Assembly (NCBI GenBank): GCA_002239065.1
Contig: MPNO01000002.1
Span: forward strand, 95,110 to 159,109
DNA: 64,000 bases
Direction: 5' to 3'
From: Defluviicoccus sp. bin129
Lineage (GTDB): Bacteria > Pseudomonadota > Alphaproteobacteria > MPNO01
Shown in pieces: positions 36,601 through 45,342 of this stretch. A model generated the notes under the pieces. The model was not told the DNA's origin and made no database searches. It saw nothing but the letters and a program-made list of their open reading frames with translations. Both the position numbers and the translations under genes were made by a program. Every line of letters starts with the position of its first letter. The stretch's first letter is position 1.

Positions 36601-37812
36601 ATGATCGCCCGGTTCTGGCGCACGCCGGTCTACATCCTGCTCGGCGCCACCTGCATCCTGCTGGTGAGCTCGGGCGTGCGCCAGTCCTTCGGCCTGTTCA
36701 TCCCGCCGATCAGCCTCGATCTGGGCTGGGGCCGCGAGCCGATCTCGGTCGCCATCGCCACCCAGAACCTGGTGGTCGGCCTGGCCACGCCCTTCGCCGC
36801 GATGATCGCCGACCGCTGGGGTCCCATCCGGGTGATCGCCAGCGGCGCTCTCATCGCCGTGGCCGGGCTCCTGCTGTCCTCCCAGGCGACCACCCAGACC
36901 GATTTCCTGTTCGGCACCGGGTTCCTGATCGGGTTGGGGATGGGCGGGTGCGGGCTGGGGCTGTTGAACGCGCTGGTCGGGCGGATCGCACCGCCGGAGC
37001 GCCGCATGACGTGGCTCGGGATCACCACCGCCGGCGGCACGCTGGGGCAGTCCGTCTTCGTGCCCTACAGCCAGACGATGATCGAGCTCTTCGAGTGGCG
37101 CGGCGCGCTGATCGCGATGGCGATCGCGCTCTCCGTCGCCGTGCCGGTCGCGCTCTCGATGCGGGCGGGAACCGCGGCCCGGCTCTCCCAGCGCTCCCGC
37201 CAGAGCCTCGGCGAGGCGATGCGCGAGGCCGCCGGGCATCGCGGCTACGTGATGCTGGTGAGCGCCTATTTCGTCTGCGGGCTCCAGGTGCAGTTCATCG
37301 CGAACCATCTCCCGGCCTATATCTCCGACGGCGGTCTCGCCCCGGCGCTCGGCGCGGCGGCGATCGCCACCATCGGGCTGTTCAACCTGTTCGGCACCAT
37401 CGCCGCCGGCAGGCTCGGCGACCGCTACCGGATGAAATACCTGCTCAGCATCATCTACACCGCGCGGAGCGCGGCGATGCTGGTCTTCCTCTCCCTGCCG
37501 CTGACCGAGACCAGCGTCCTCGTCTTCGCCGGCGTGATGGGGCTCTTGTGGCTCTCGACCGTGCCGCTCACCACCGGGCTGATCGCCCACATCTTCGGGC
37601 CGCGCTACATGGCGACGCTGGCCGCGATCGCCTTCCTGAGCCACCAGCTCGGGAGCTTTCTCGGCGTCTGGCTCGGCGGCCTGTCCTTCGATATGACCGG
37701 CTCCTACGACCCGGTCTGGACCTTCGCCATCGCCGCCGGTTTCGTGGCGGCGCTGATCCACCTGCCGATCCCCGACCGGCCGCTCGCCAGGCTGTCCGAG
37801 GGCGCGGCCTGA
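36601..37812 (+). CDS. MFS transporter (OxlT/monocarboxylate-type)
   Basis: 403 residues, 12 predicted helices in two halves with a cytoplasmic loop about residues 185-215. The start VSSGVRQSFGLFIPPIS and ADRWGPIRVI (motif A position) and the second-half GRLGDRYRMKYLL resemble the oxalate/formate and monocarboxylate branch of the MFS. Co-transcribed with the tandem UbiD genes, so it likely moves the acid they decarboxylate or the product (inference). Ends 7 bp from the convergent radical SAM gene. Confidence 0.9.
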   Translation: MIARFWRTPVYILLGATCILLVSSGVRQSFGLFIPPISLDLGWGREPISVAIATQNLVVGLATPFAAMIADRWGPIRVIASGALIAVAGLLLSSQATTQTDFLFGTGFLIGLGMGGCGLGLLNALVGRIAPPERRMTWLGITTAGGTLGQSVFVPYSQTMIELFEWRGALIAMAIALSVAVPVALSMRAGTAARLSQRSRQSLGEAMREAAGHRGYVMLVSAYFVCGLQVQFIANHLPAYISDGGLAPALGAAAIATIGLFNLFGTIAAGRLGDRYRMKYLLSIIYTARSAAMLVFLSLPLTETSVLVFAGVMGLLWLSTVPLTTGLIAHIFGPRYMATLAAIAFLSHQLGSFLGVWLGGLSFDMTGSYDPVWTFAIAAGFVAALIHLPIPDRPLARLSEGAA

Positions 37813-37819
37813 GCGGGAC

Positions 37820-38893
37820 TCAGAACAATGCGAGCTGGTTGCCCCGCCGGAGCGGGCGCTTGAAGCTCCCGGTGTCGAGCTCCGGCCGCGCGCCGGCGAG
37901 GCCGAGGCGCCTGCAGGCCGCCTCGAAGCGCCCGGCGAGCATCTCCGCGTAGGGTCCCCGGCCGCGCATCCGCCTGCCATAGGCCGATTCGTAGACCCTG
38001 CCGCCATGCGCCTCGCGCATCAGGCCGAGCACCCGCGACGCGCGGTCCGGCCGGTGGGTCTGGAGCCATTCGGTAAACAGATCGGCGATCTCCAGCGGCA
38101 GGCGGAGCAGGACGTAGCTCGCGGTCTCCGCGCCGGCATCCCGGGCGGCCGCGAGAATGTCTTCCATCTCGTGATCGGTCAGGCCGGGGATCGTCGGCGC
38201 CGCCATCACCCCGGTCGGGATGCCCGCATCCGCCAGACGCCGGATGGTCTCGATCCGGCGCGCCGGGGTCGGCGCGCGCGGCTCGAGCAGGCGGGCGAGC
38301 CCGCGGTCGAGCGTGGTCACCGACACGCACACCATGGCGAGGCCGCGGGCCGCCATCGGCGCAAGGATGTCGATGTCGCGGACCACGAGGCCCGACTTGG
38401 TGACGATCCCCACCGGATGGTCGCATTCGGACAGCACCTGGAGGATCGAACGGGTGATGCGGTGCTCGCGCTCAATCGGCTGGTAGGGGTCGGTGTTGGT
38501 GCCCATCGCCATCACCCGGCAGGTGTAGCCCGGGGCGTGCAGCGCCTCTTCCAGCAGCCGCGCCGCGTCCGGCTTGTAGAACAGCCGCGATTCGAAATCG
38601 AGCCCCGGCGAAAGCCCGAGAAAGGCGTGCGTCGGACGGGCGAAGCAATAGACGCAGCCGTGCTCGCAGCCGCGATAGGGGTTGATCGAGCGGTCGAACG
38701 GGACGTCGGGCGAGGTGTTGCGCGCGATGATCGTCTTCGACGCATCCCGGGTCACGGTGGTCCTGAGCGGCGGCAGGTCCTCGACCAGCCACCCGTCGTC
38801 GACCGGCTCGCTGGCACGGGGTTCGAACCGCCCCGCGCGGTTCGAGACGGCGCCGCGTCCCTTGCGCGGACGATCGGGGAGAGGGGCGTCCAT
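37820..38893 (-). CDS. PA0069-family radical SAM protein (SplB-like)
   Basis: 357 residues. The 4Fe-4S/SAM motif CEHGCVYC gives Cys76, Cys80 and Cys83, after NPYRGCEH. GTNTDPYQPIE and TKSGLVVRD are hallmarks of the COG1533 group that also holds spore photoproduct lyase, hence old names such as DNA repair photolyase; the real reaction is unknown. A perfect alphaproteobacterial LexA box lies 25-39 bp upstream of the ATG, which points to SOS control and so to a DNA damage role. Confidence 0.9.
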   Translation of the reverse strand: MDAPLPDRPRKGRGAVSNRAGRFEPRASEPVDDGWLVEDLPPLRTTVTRDASKTIIARNTSPDVPFDRSINPYRGCEHGCVYCFARPTHAFLGLSPGLDFESRLFYKPDAARLLEEALHAPGYTCRVMAMGTNTDPYQPIEREHRITRSILQVLSECDHPVGIVTKSGLVVRDIDILAPMAARGLAMVCVSVTTLDRGLARLLEPRAPTPARRIETIRRLADAGIPTGVMAAPTIPGLTDHEMEDILAAARDAGAETASYVLLRLPLEIADLFTEWLQTHRPDRASRVLGLMREAHGGRVYESAYGRRMRGRGPYAEMLAGRFEAACRRLGLAGARPELDTGSFKRPLRRGNQLALF

Positions 38894-38917
38894 CGTTGTA
38901 GCCTATCGTGGCAACAC

Positions 38918-38932
38918 GAACAAAACAAGAAC
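38918..38932. promoter_or_regulatory. LexA (SOS) box, GAAC-N7-GAAC
   Basis: Reads GAACAAAACAAGAAC, which on the other strand is GTTC-N7-GTTC, the alphaproteobacterial LexA operator. It sits between the radical SAM gene (start 38893, minus) and the glycosyltransferase gene (start 38944, plus), so it could control both divergent promoters. The match to the 8 defining bases is exact. Confidence 0.75.
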
Positions 38933-38943
38933 ATTTGTCCACT

Positions 38944-39666
38944 ATGGACATTTCCTCGGCCAGGCCCCAGAAAACCCGTGTGCAGCCCGAGCTCAGCATC
39001 GTGATCCCGGCGCTGAACGCGGAGGCGGTCCTTGCGCGGACGCTCGACGCCGTCGGCCCGTCGCGACCCCGGCCCGAACGGGAAATACTCGTGGTCGACG
39101 GCGGATCGTCCGACGAAACGGTGGCGGTCGCGCGCCGGCATGGCGCCCGCGTGATCGAGACCGCACCCGGCCGCGGGTGGCAGCTCGCGGAGGGCGCCCG
39201 GCAGGCGCTCGGCGGCTGGCTGCTCTTTCTCCACGCCGACACGGTGCTCGCGGATGGCTGGTCCGGGGCCGTCTCGGCCTATTGCGCCGAACCGGCGAAC
39301 CGGGAACGGGCGGCGACCTTCCGCTTCGCGCTCGACGACGGCGCGCGGGCGGCCCGCCGGCTGGAGGCGGTCGTCGCCTGGCGGACACGCCGGCTCGGCC
39401 TGCCCTATGGCGACCAGGGGCTGCTGATCTCGCGGCCGTTCCACGACGCGCTCGGCGGGTTCAGACCGCTCGTCCTGATGGAGGATGTCGACATGGTGCG
39501 GCGCATCGGGCGCCGGCGTCTCGATGCGCTCGACGTCGCCGCGGTGACCTCGGCGGTGCGCTACCGGCGGTCCGGCTATCTCCGCCGCTCAGCCCGCAAC
39601 CTGGCCTGTCTCGGGCTCTATTTCCTCGGCGTTCCGCCCCGGGGGATCGCGCGGCTCTATCGATGA
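38944..39666 (+). CDS. TIGR04283-family glycosyltransferase (rSAM/selenodomain-associated transferase 2)
   Basis: 240 residues, GT-A fold family 2. SIVIPALNAEAVLARTL, VVDGGSSDETVAVARRHGARVI and GRGWQLAEGARQALGGWLLFLHADT are the family pattern; LMEDVDMVRRI holds the acceptor-site Asp pair. ATG 38944 is used because the earlier GTG 38908 would place the LexA box inside the gene. It overlaps its partner (ATGA). In other genomes the pair accompanies arsenosugar or selenodomain radical SAM genes, which are not seen here. Confidence 0.85.
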   Translation: MDISSARPQKTRVQPELSIVIPALNAEAVLARTLDAVGPSRPRPEREILVVDGGSSDETVAVARRHGARVIETAPGRGWQLAEGARQALGGWLLFLHADTVLADGWSGAVSAYCAEPANRERAATFRFALDDGARAARRLEAVVAWRTRRLGLPYGDQGLLISRPFHDALGGFRPLVLMEDVDMVRRIGRRRLDALDVAAVTSAVRYRRSGYLRRSARNLACLGLYFLGVPPRGIARLYR

Positions 39667-40283
39667 CCGCGAGCCCGAGGCTCTACGTGTTCGTCCGGGC
39701 CCCGATGCTCGGCGCGGTCAAGCGGCGCCTGGCGGCGGATATCGGCGAGGTCGCGGCGCTCCGCTTCTATCGCGACGCGACGGACCGGCTGTTGCGGCGG
39801 CTCGGCCGCGACCGGCGCTGGGACACCGTCCTGGCGGTGACGCCCGACCGCGCCGCCGACGGCGCCTCGCCCTGGGCGCCCGGGTTCGCGCGCGTCGGGC
39901 AGGGCGGCGGCGATCTGGGCGCGCGGATGGGGCGCATCCTGGCAGCCGACCCCGCCGCGCCGGTGGCCATCGTGGGCAGCGATATCCCGGACCTCGCGCC
40001 GCGCCATGTCTCGGCCGCGTTCGCGGCGCTGCGCGGCGCCGATCTGGCGTTCGGTCCCGCCGCCGACGGCGGGTACTGGCTGGTCGGGCGGCGGCCCGGC
40101 CTGCCGACGCGGGGCCTGTTCGAGAACATCCGCTGGTCGAGCCCGCACGCGCTCGCCGACACGAGCGCCAACGTGCCGCCGGGACGGCGGATCGCGCTGC
40201 TCGACATGCTCGAGGATGTCGACGACGGGGAGGGCTATGCGCGCTGGCGGCTCAGGCGGAACGCGCGTCGCGGTGTTCGTTGA
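39663..40283 (+). CDS. TIGR04282-family transferase (DUF2064, rSAM/selenodomain-associated transferase 1)
   Basis: 206 residues, nucleotidyltransferase-like fold: VFVRAPMLGAVKRRLAADIG at the N-terminus, IVGSDIPDLAPRHVSAAFAAL in the middle, then FGPAADGGYWLVGRR, all diagnostic for DUF2064. Probably forms a two-enzyme unit with the upstream TIGR04283 protein, through the ATGA overlap. The product is unknown here. Its 3' end overlaps the convergent moaB gene by 32 bp. Confidence 0.85.
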   Translation: MTASPRLYVFVRAPMLGAVKRRLAADIGEVAALRFYRDATDRLLRRLGRDRRWDTVLAVTPDRAADGASPWAPGFARVGQGGGDLGARMGRILAADPAAPVAIVGSDIPDLAPRHVSAAFAALRGADLAFGPAADGGYWLVGRRPGLPTRGLFENIRWSSPHALADTSANVPPGRRIALLDMLEDVDDGEGYARWRLRRNARRGVR

Positions 40284-40800
40284 GCCGCGGCATGAGCTCG
40301 ACGAAGTTGCACGGCTTGTGCCGGATGTCGAGCTGGTAGACCAGGATTTCGTCCCACGCGTCGCGGCAGGCGCCGGTCGAGCCCGGCACGGCGAAGAGAT
40401 AGGTCCCGCCGGCCACGCCGGCCGCCGCGCGGGACTGGATGGTGGAGCTGCCGATCTTTGCGAAGCTGATCATCCGGAACAGCTCGCCGAAGCCCGGGAT
40501 GTCCTTCTCGAACACCGCTTCGAAAGCCTCCGGCGTCACGTCCCGCCCGGTCACCCCGGTCCCCCCGGTGGCGATCACGGCGTCGACCCCGGGATCGTCG
40601 ATCCAGCGCCGGAGCTGCGTTTCGATCGCCGTCCGGTCGTCGGGCACGATCCGCTTCCCGGCCAGGCGGTGGCCGGCCTCTTTCAGCCGGTCCACGAGCG
40701 CGGCGCCCGACCTGTCGGTCTCCTCCGTGCGCGTGTCCGATACCGTCATCACGGCGATGTTGATCGCCGCGAAGGGAATCGTTTCGTCAATTCCGCTCAT
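40252..40800 (-). CDS. moaB: Molybdenum cofactor biosynthesis protein B
   Basis: 182 residues, MogA/MoaB fold. VMTVSDTRTEETDRSGAAL and VIATGGTGVTGRDVTPEA are the molybdopterin-binding signatures; LFAVPGSTGACRDAWDEIL closes the site. It adenylylates molybdopterin before Mo insertion, so it serves the molybdenum hydroxylases encoded at both ends of the window. ATG 40800 lies inside the end of slt (14-bp overlap), so the order is uracil-DNA glycosylase, slt, moaB. Confidence 0.94.
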   Translation of the reverse strand: MSGIDETIPFAAINIAVMTVSDTRTEETDRSGAALVDRLKEAGHRLAGKRIVPDDRTAIETQLRRWIDDPGVDAVIATGGTGVTGRDVTPEAFEAVFEKDIPGFGELFRMISFAKIGSSTIQSRAAAGVAGGTYLFAVPGSTGACRDAWDEILVYQLDIRHKPCNFVELMPRLNEHRDARSA

Positions 40801-42583
40801 TGCGCGCCACCACATTGCCCACGCCGTCCAGCGACTTGTAGAGCGGCACCTTTCCGGCGGCAAGGCGGTCGAGGGTGGGGGTGTCCTGCCCGAGCCGGTT
40901 GCGGTACATCCAGAGATTGGCGAGCACGCGCTCGATATAGTTGCGGGTCTCGCGCGCCGGAATGGTCTCGATGAAGATCAGCGGATCTGTCGCCTTGCGG
41001 CGCGCCGCCCGGCGGCGCCATTTGTTGAGATTGCCCGGCCCGCCGTTATAGGCGGCGGCCAGCATCAGCACATTCCCTTTCACGACGCCGTTGCGGATCA
41101 GATGGCGCATGTAGCGCTGGGCGATCGATATGTTCAACGCCGGGTCGTAGAGCTCGTTGCGCCCGGCCCCGCGATACCGCTTGCCCATCATGAAACCGGC
41201 GGTCCCCGGCATCAGCTGCATCAACCCGCGCGCCCCGGCGTGGCTCTTGGCGCGCAGGTTGAACCGCGACTCCTGGCGCATGAAGGCGTAGATCAGCGCG
41301 CGGTCGACGGTGAAACCCTCCGTCGGCCGCCAGCTGGGCACCGGGTAGAGCGCGCCGATCGGCGGCGGGCCGTCGGATTCGTCCAGCATCGCGGTCGTGC
41401 CGACGGCCAGCGACGCCATGTTGGTTTTCTCCGCCAGCGCCATCAGCGCCCTGGCGAGGCTGCTGTCGTCGATCGAGGTGAGCGCCTTCAGCTCGCTCTC
41501 CGCGCGCGCCCGCGCGTTGACCTGCAGCAACGCCAGCGCGCGCCGGGCGGCGGGATGGCGCATGAGGACCGCGACATTCTCCGCCGTCAATTGCGGCATT
41601 CGCCAGTCGAATTCGCGCTCCAGACCGAGGACCCTCGCGGCGAGCTGGCCATAGAACGTGAACCGGTACTCCGACGCCCGGTTCATCCAGTAGCGCACCC
41701 GGTCCGGCTTTCCCGCGAGCAGGTTGGCGCGCCCCGCCCAGAACGCCGCCCCCGAGGCCGGCCAGGAGGACAGCGTGGGGTGCTCCGCCATGGCTTCCAG
41801 GTGACGCGCCGCGTCCTCATAGGCGCCGACACGGTAAGCCGAGAGCCCGGCGATCCAGCGCGCCATCGGCATGTAGCGGCCGGCCCGCTTCGCCGCGCGC
41901 GCCGAAATACTGTGCGCGGTCTCCGGCGAGCCGTGGAAGAAATATCCCCGCGCCAGATAGGACTGCGCGATGGCGGTCTCGGTCTTGTCCAGCATCCGCC
42001 TGGAGGACCGCCAGGAGAGGATCTGGCGGGCGCGTTTCAACTGGCCCCTGAGCGCGTGCCGCCGGATGACGCGGATCCTCTTGTGGACCTTCGACCTCGC
42101 CGAGGCGCTGCGCCGGCGCGGCGAGGTGTAGCCGTATGTGGGCGACACCCAGGACGATTCGTAGGTCCGCGGCTTCGGCGCGGTGGGCGCGCGCGGGTGC
42201 CGGCTGGACTTCCCCTTGCGGCGCATCGCGAGCCGGTAGATGCGCCGCGCCTCCGGATGGTCGGCGTAGTAGCGCAGCCAGCGTTCCAGCTCGCCGTAGC
42301 GCGAGCGGTACTTGGTGGGGTGCAGATAGCGCTGGGCCAGCACGTGGCCCATGAGGATCCGGCTGCGCAGCTTCCTGATTTCCCGGTCCGCGCTGCGCCA
42401 TTTCCCCTTTTTCTGCAGCTCGAGGATCTGGCGGTAACGCGCCGCATCCCGCTCGCCGACGATCCGGGGAAGGTCGTTCCCTTTCGCCTCCGCGGCGGCG
42501 GGAGCGGCGCTCTCGGCCCGCGCCGGCCCGACCGCAGCGCTCGCGGCGACGACCGCGGCCAGGACCAGCCACGCCACCCTCAT
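40787..42583 (-). CDS. slt: Soluble lytic murein transglycosylase
   Basis: 598 residues. Signal peptide ([21 protein letters not shown]), then a long superhelical region of alpha repeats (about 60-430) with an unusually basic stretch about 115-180 (many Arg, Lys and Ser), and a C-terminal SLT domain: [30 protein letters not shown] with catalytic Glu, then [10 protein letters not shown]. It cleaves peptidoglycan to anhydromuropeptides. ATG 42583 overlaps the upstream stop (ATGA). Confidence 0.92.
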   Translation of the reverse strand: MRVAWLVLAAVVAASAAVGPARAESAAPAAAEAKGNDLPRIVGERDAARYRQILELQKKGKWRSADREIRKLRSRILMGHVLAQRYLHPTKYRSRYGELERWLRYYADHPEARRIYRLAMRRKGKSSRHPRAPTAPKPRTYESSWVSPTYGYTSPRRRSASARSKVHKRIRVIRRHALRGQLKRARQILSWRSSRRMLDKTETAIAQSYLARGYFFHGSPETAHSISARAAKRAGRYMPMARWIAGLSAYRVGAYEDAARHLEAMAEHPTLSSWPASGAAFWAGRANLLAGKPDRVRYWMNRASEYRFTFYGQLAARVLGLEREFDWRMPQLTAENVAVLMRHPAARRALALLQVNARARAESELKALTSIDDSSLARALMALAEKTNMASLAVGTTAMLDESDGPPPIGALYPVPSWRPTEGFTVDRALIYAFMRQESRFNLRAKSHAGARGLMQLMPGTAGFMMGKRYRGAGRNELYDPALNISIAQRYMRHLIRNGVVKGNVLMLAAAYNGGPGNLNKWRRRAARRKATDPLIFIETIPARETRNYIERVLANLWMYRNRLGQDTPTLDRLAAGKVPLYKSLDGVGNVVARNERN

Positions 42584-43415
42584 GAGGCCGTCTTGCCTTC
42601 CGCGAGTCGTTTCTTGATGGCGATCAGGTCGGTCCATGCGTCTCGTTTTTGCCCCGGCTGGCGGAGCAGGTAGGCGGGATGCAGTATCGCCCGCAGCGGT
42701 ATCGGCGCGCCGGAACCCGGGACGGCGTAGCCGAACCAGCGACCGCGAAGCCTCATAATGCCTTCTCTTGAGTTGAGCAAGACCTTTGCCGCGGTGCCGC
42801 CGACCGCGACCACCGCCGCCGGACCGACCAGCGCGATGTGCCGTTCGATGAAGGGAAGGCAGACGGCGATCTCGGAATCGGTCGGATTTCGGTTTCCCGG
42901 CGGACGCCAGGGCAGGATGTTGGTGATGTAGACCTCGCCCCGTTCGAGGCCGATCGCCGCCAGCATGCGGTCCAAAAGGCGCCCTGCGGGGCCGACAAAG
43001 GGGATTCCGCGGCGATCTTCCTCCGCGCCGGGCGCCTCGCCGATGAACATCAGCTTCGCCCCGGGGGCGCCGTCGGCGAACACGAAATTGGTCGCCGTCT
43101 CCTTCAGCGGGCACCCGTCGAAGGCCTCGAAGGCGGCCTTGAGCGACGCGAGATCGGCTGCCGCTGCGGCGATTTGCCGCGCCCCCGCCTGGGGCGGCGC
43201 CGGTGCGGCCGGGGCGCCCGACGGGGCCGGCCCCGGCGCCCCCCCCACCGCCCCGGCAGGCGGGGCGGGGGGGGCTCGCCCGCCCCCTCGACCGCCCGGT
43301 CAGGCGGGGCGGGGCGCGCCGCGAACCGGTCGAGCGGCGCCTCGGCGATCGCCTCGTCCGCGCCGGCCTCCATCTGCCACGCGAGCAGCGCGGCCATCGC
43401 ATCGCCCTCGGCCAT
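42580..43415 (-). pseudogene. Uracil-DNA glycosylase (family 4-like), frameshifted in a poly-C/poly-G tract
   Basis: The C-terminal frame (about 43248 to 42580) carries the enzyme: [27 protein letters not shown], then [12 protein letters not shown] and [11 protein letters not shown]. The expected N-terminus (MAEGDAMAALLAWQMEAGADEAI..., from ATG 43415 or 43397) lies in a different frame, and the switch falls in the Pro/Ala linker at 43239-43274, between an 8-C and an 8-G run. An error of one or two bases there would restore a single protein. Only two Cys remain in the catalytic part, so the iron-sulphur cluster usual in family 4 may be absent. First gene of the slt-moaB operon. Confidence 0.8.
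43239..43274. other. Poly-C/poly-G tract at the frameshift in the uracil-DNA glycosylase gene
   Basis: 8 C at 43239-43246 and 8 G at 43267-43274, within a very GC-rich linker-coding region. The reading frames of the two gene halves join only if the length here is wrong. Confidence 0.6.
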
Positions 43416-43500
43416 GCCCGAGGCTAGCACGGAGCGCGGCCGGGAAACAGGCAGGCGCCTGTGCTATACAGCGTCGGCTTGCGGCGGAAAGGGGTAGGCC

Positions 43501-45132
43501 GTGGAACGGGAATCGATGGCATTCGACGTCGTCGTGGTCGGCGCGGGCCCCTCCGGGCTGGCGACGGCGATTCGCCTGAAGCAGCTCGCGGCGGCGCAAG
43601 ACCGCGATGTCGGCGTCTGCGTGATCGAGAAGGGCTCCGAAGTCGGCGCGCACATCCTGTCGGGCGCCGTGCTGGAGCCCCGCGCGCTGTTCGAGCTGTT
43701 CCCCGACGCCGTCGAGCGGGGCGCGCCGCTGAACACGCCGGTCCGGGAGGACCGCTTCCTCCTGCTGACCAGGGGGTCCGCCTTCAGGCTTCCCACGCCG
43801 CCGCAGGCGCGCAACCACGGTAACTACATCATCAGCCTCGGGAATCTGTGCCGCTGGCTCGCAGCCGAGGCCGAGGGGCTCGGCGTCGAGATCTACCCCG
43901 GCTTCGCCGCGGCCGAGGTGCTCTACGACGACGCGGGGCGGGTCAAGGGCGTCGCCACCGGAGACATGGGGATCGGCCGCGACGGCCAGCCCGGGCCGAA
44001 CCACGAGCCCGGGGTCGAGCTGCACGCGACCCAGACCGTGTTCGCGGAAGGCTGCCGCGGGTCGCTCGGCAAGACGCTGATCGAACGCTTCGACCTCGCG
44101 CGGGACAGCGAGCCCCAGACCTACGGCATCGGGATCAAGGAGCTGTGGGAGGTCGACCCGGCCAACCACCATCCCGGCCGGGTGGTCCATTCCTTCGGCT
44201 GGCCGCTCGCCGCCGACACCTATGGCGGGTCCTTCCTGTACCACCTCGAGGACAACCAGGTCGCGGTCGGGTTCGTCATCGGGCTCGACTACAGCAACCC
44301 CCATCTGTCGCCGTTCGAGGAGTTCCAGCGATTCAAGACCCACCCGTCGATCCGCCCGACCTTCGTCGGCGGGCAGCGCATCGCCTATGGCGCGCGGGCG
44401 GTCAACGAGGGCGGGTTCCAGTCGATCCCGCGGCTCGCCTTTCCCGGCGGCGTTTTCGTCGGCTGCGAGGCCGGGTTCCTGAACGTTCCCAAGATCAAGG
44501 GCACCCATACCGCCATGAAGAGCGGCATGCTGGCGGCCGAGGCGATCTTCGCGGCGCTCGGCGGCGACGACCCCGGCGCGGCGCTCGAGGCCTACCCGGA
44601 CGCGATGCGGCGGAGCTGGGTGTGGCGGGAGCTCAAATCGGTGCGCAATCTGCGCCCGGCGTTCCGCCGCGGGCTCTGGGTCGGCCTCGCCTACGCCGCG
44701 ATCGACACCTTCGTATTGCGCGGCCGGGCGCCGTGGACGTTCCGGCATGGCGCCGACCACCTGTCGCTCAAGCGCGCGTCCGATGCGCCGCGGATCGACT
44801 ATCCCAGGCCGGACGGCGAGGTGACCTTCGACAGGCTGTCCTCGGTGTTCGTATCGAACACCAATCACGAGGAAGATCAGCCGGCCCATCTGCGGCTCAA
44901 GGACGACTCGGTTCCCGTCGAGGTCAACCTCGCGCTCTACGACGCGCCGGAGCAGCGCTACTGCCCGGCCGGGGTGTACGAGATCGTCACCGGGGAGGAC
45001 GCCGGCCCCAGCCTGCAGATCAACGCGCAGAACTGCGTCCACTGCAAGACCTGCGACATCAAGGACCCGCGCCAGAACATCGACTGGGTCGTTCCCGAGG
45101 GCGGCGGTGGCCCGAACTACCCGAACATGTAG
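43501..45132 (+). CDS. Electron transfer flavoprotein-ubiquinone oxidoreductase
   Basis: 543 residues. FAD-binding [19 protein letters not shown] near the N-terminus, quinone-site region [36 protein letters not shown] and a C-terminal 4Fe-4S motif (CPAGVYEIV...[16 protein letters not shown]). Membrane-associated; passes electrons from ETF (acyl-CoA and choline dehydrogenases) to ubiquinone. GTG 43501 is the start, with GAAAGGGG upstream. It stands alone. Confidence 0.96.
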   Translation: MERESMAFDVVVVGAGPSGLATAIRLKQLAAAQDRDVGVCVIEKGSEVGAHILSGAVLEPRALFELFPDAVERGAPLNTPVREDRFLLLTRGSAFRLPTPPQARNHGNYIISLGNLCRWLAAEAEGLGVEIYPGFAAAEVLYDDAGRVKGVATGDMGIGRDGQPGPNHEPGVELHATQTVFAEGCRGSLGKTLIERFDLARDSEPQTYGIGIKELWEVDPANHHPGRVVHSFGWPLAADTYGGSFLYHLEDNQVAVGFVIGLDYSNPHLSPFEEFQRFKTHPSIRPTFVGGQRIAYGARAVNEGGFQSIPRLAFPGGVFVGCEAGFLNVPKIKGTHTAMKSGMLAAEAIFAALGGDDPGAALEAYPDAMRRSWVWRELKSVRNLRPAFRRGLWVGLAYAAIDTFVLRGRAPWTFRHGADHLSLKRASDAPRIDYPRPDGEVTFDRLSSVFVSNTNHEEDQPAHLRLKDDSVPVEVNLALYDAPEQRYCPAGVYEIVTGEDAGPSLQINAQNCVHCKTCDIKDPRQNIDWVVPEGGGGPNYPNM

Positions 45133-45342
45133 CCGGCGCGGCCGCCGGGCCGGCAGATTCGGGGACTCGCGGCGGGAATTCGCGTGTATAGTGGCCATGC
45201 TCCGTTGGTATGGTACCCGGTACGCGCCACGTGCCGCCCAATCCGGCGGAGATGAGCTTTAGCGCGAGCGATTCGACGGGTAGTGAGGCACGGTGAATGG
45301 GGCCATCCGGCCGGTATGCCCTCCCGGACCGGGAGACTTGAT

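Noticed and set aside
38908..38943. GTG 38908 as start of the TIGR04283 gene
   Set aside because: It would place the LexA box inside the coding sequence and adds residues with no family match; ATG 38944 is more plausible, though without a strong ribosome site.
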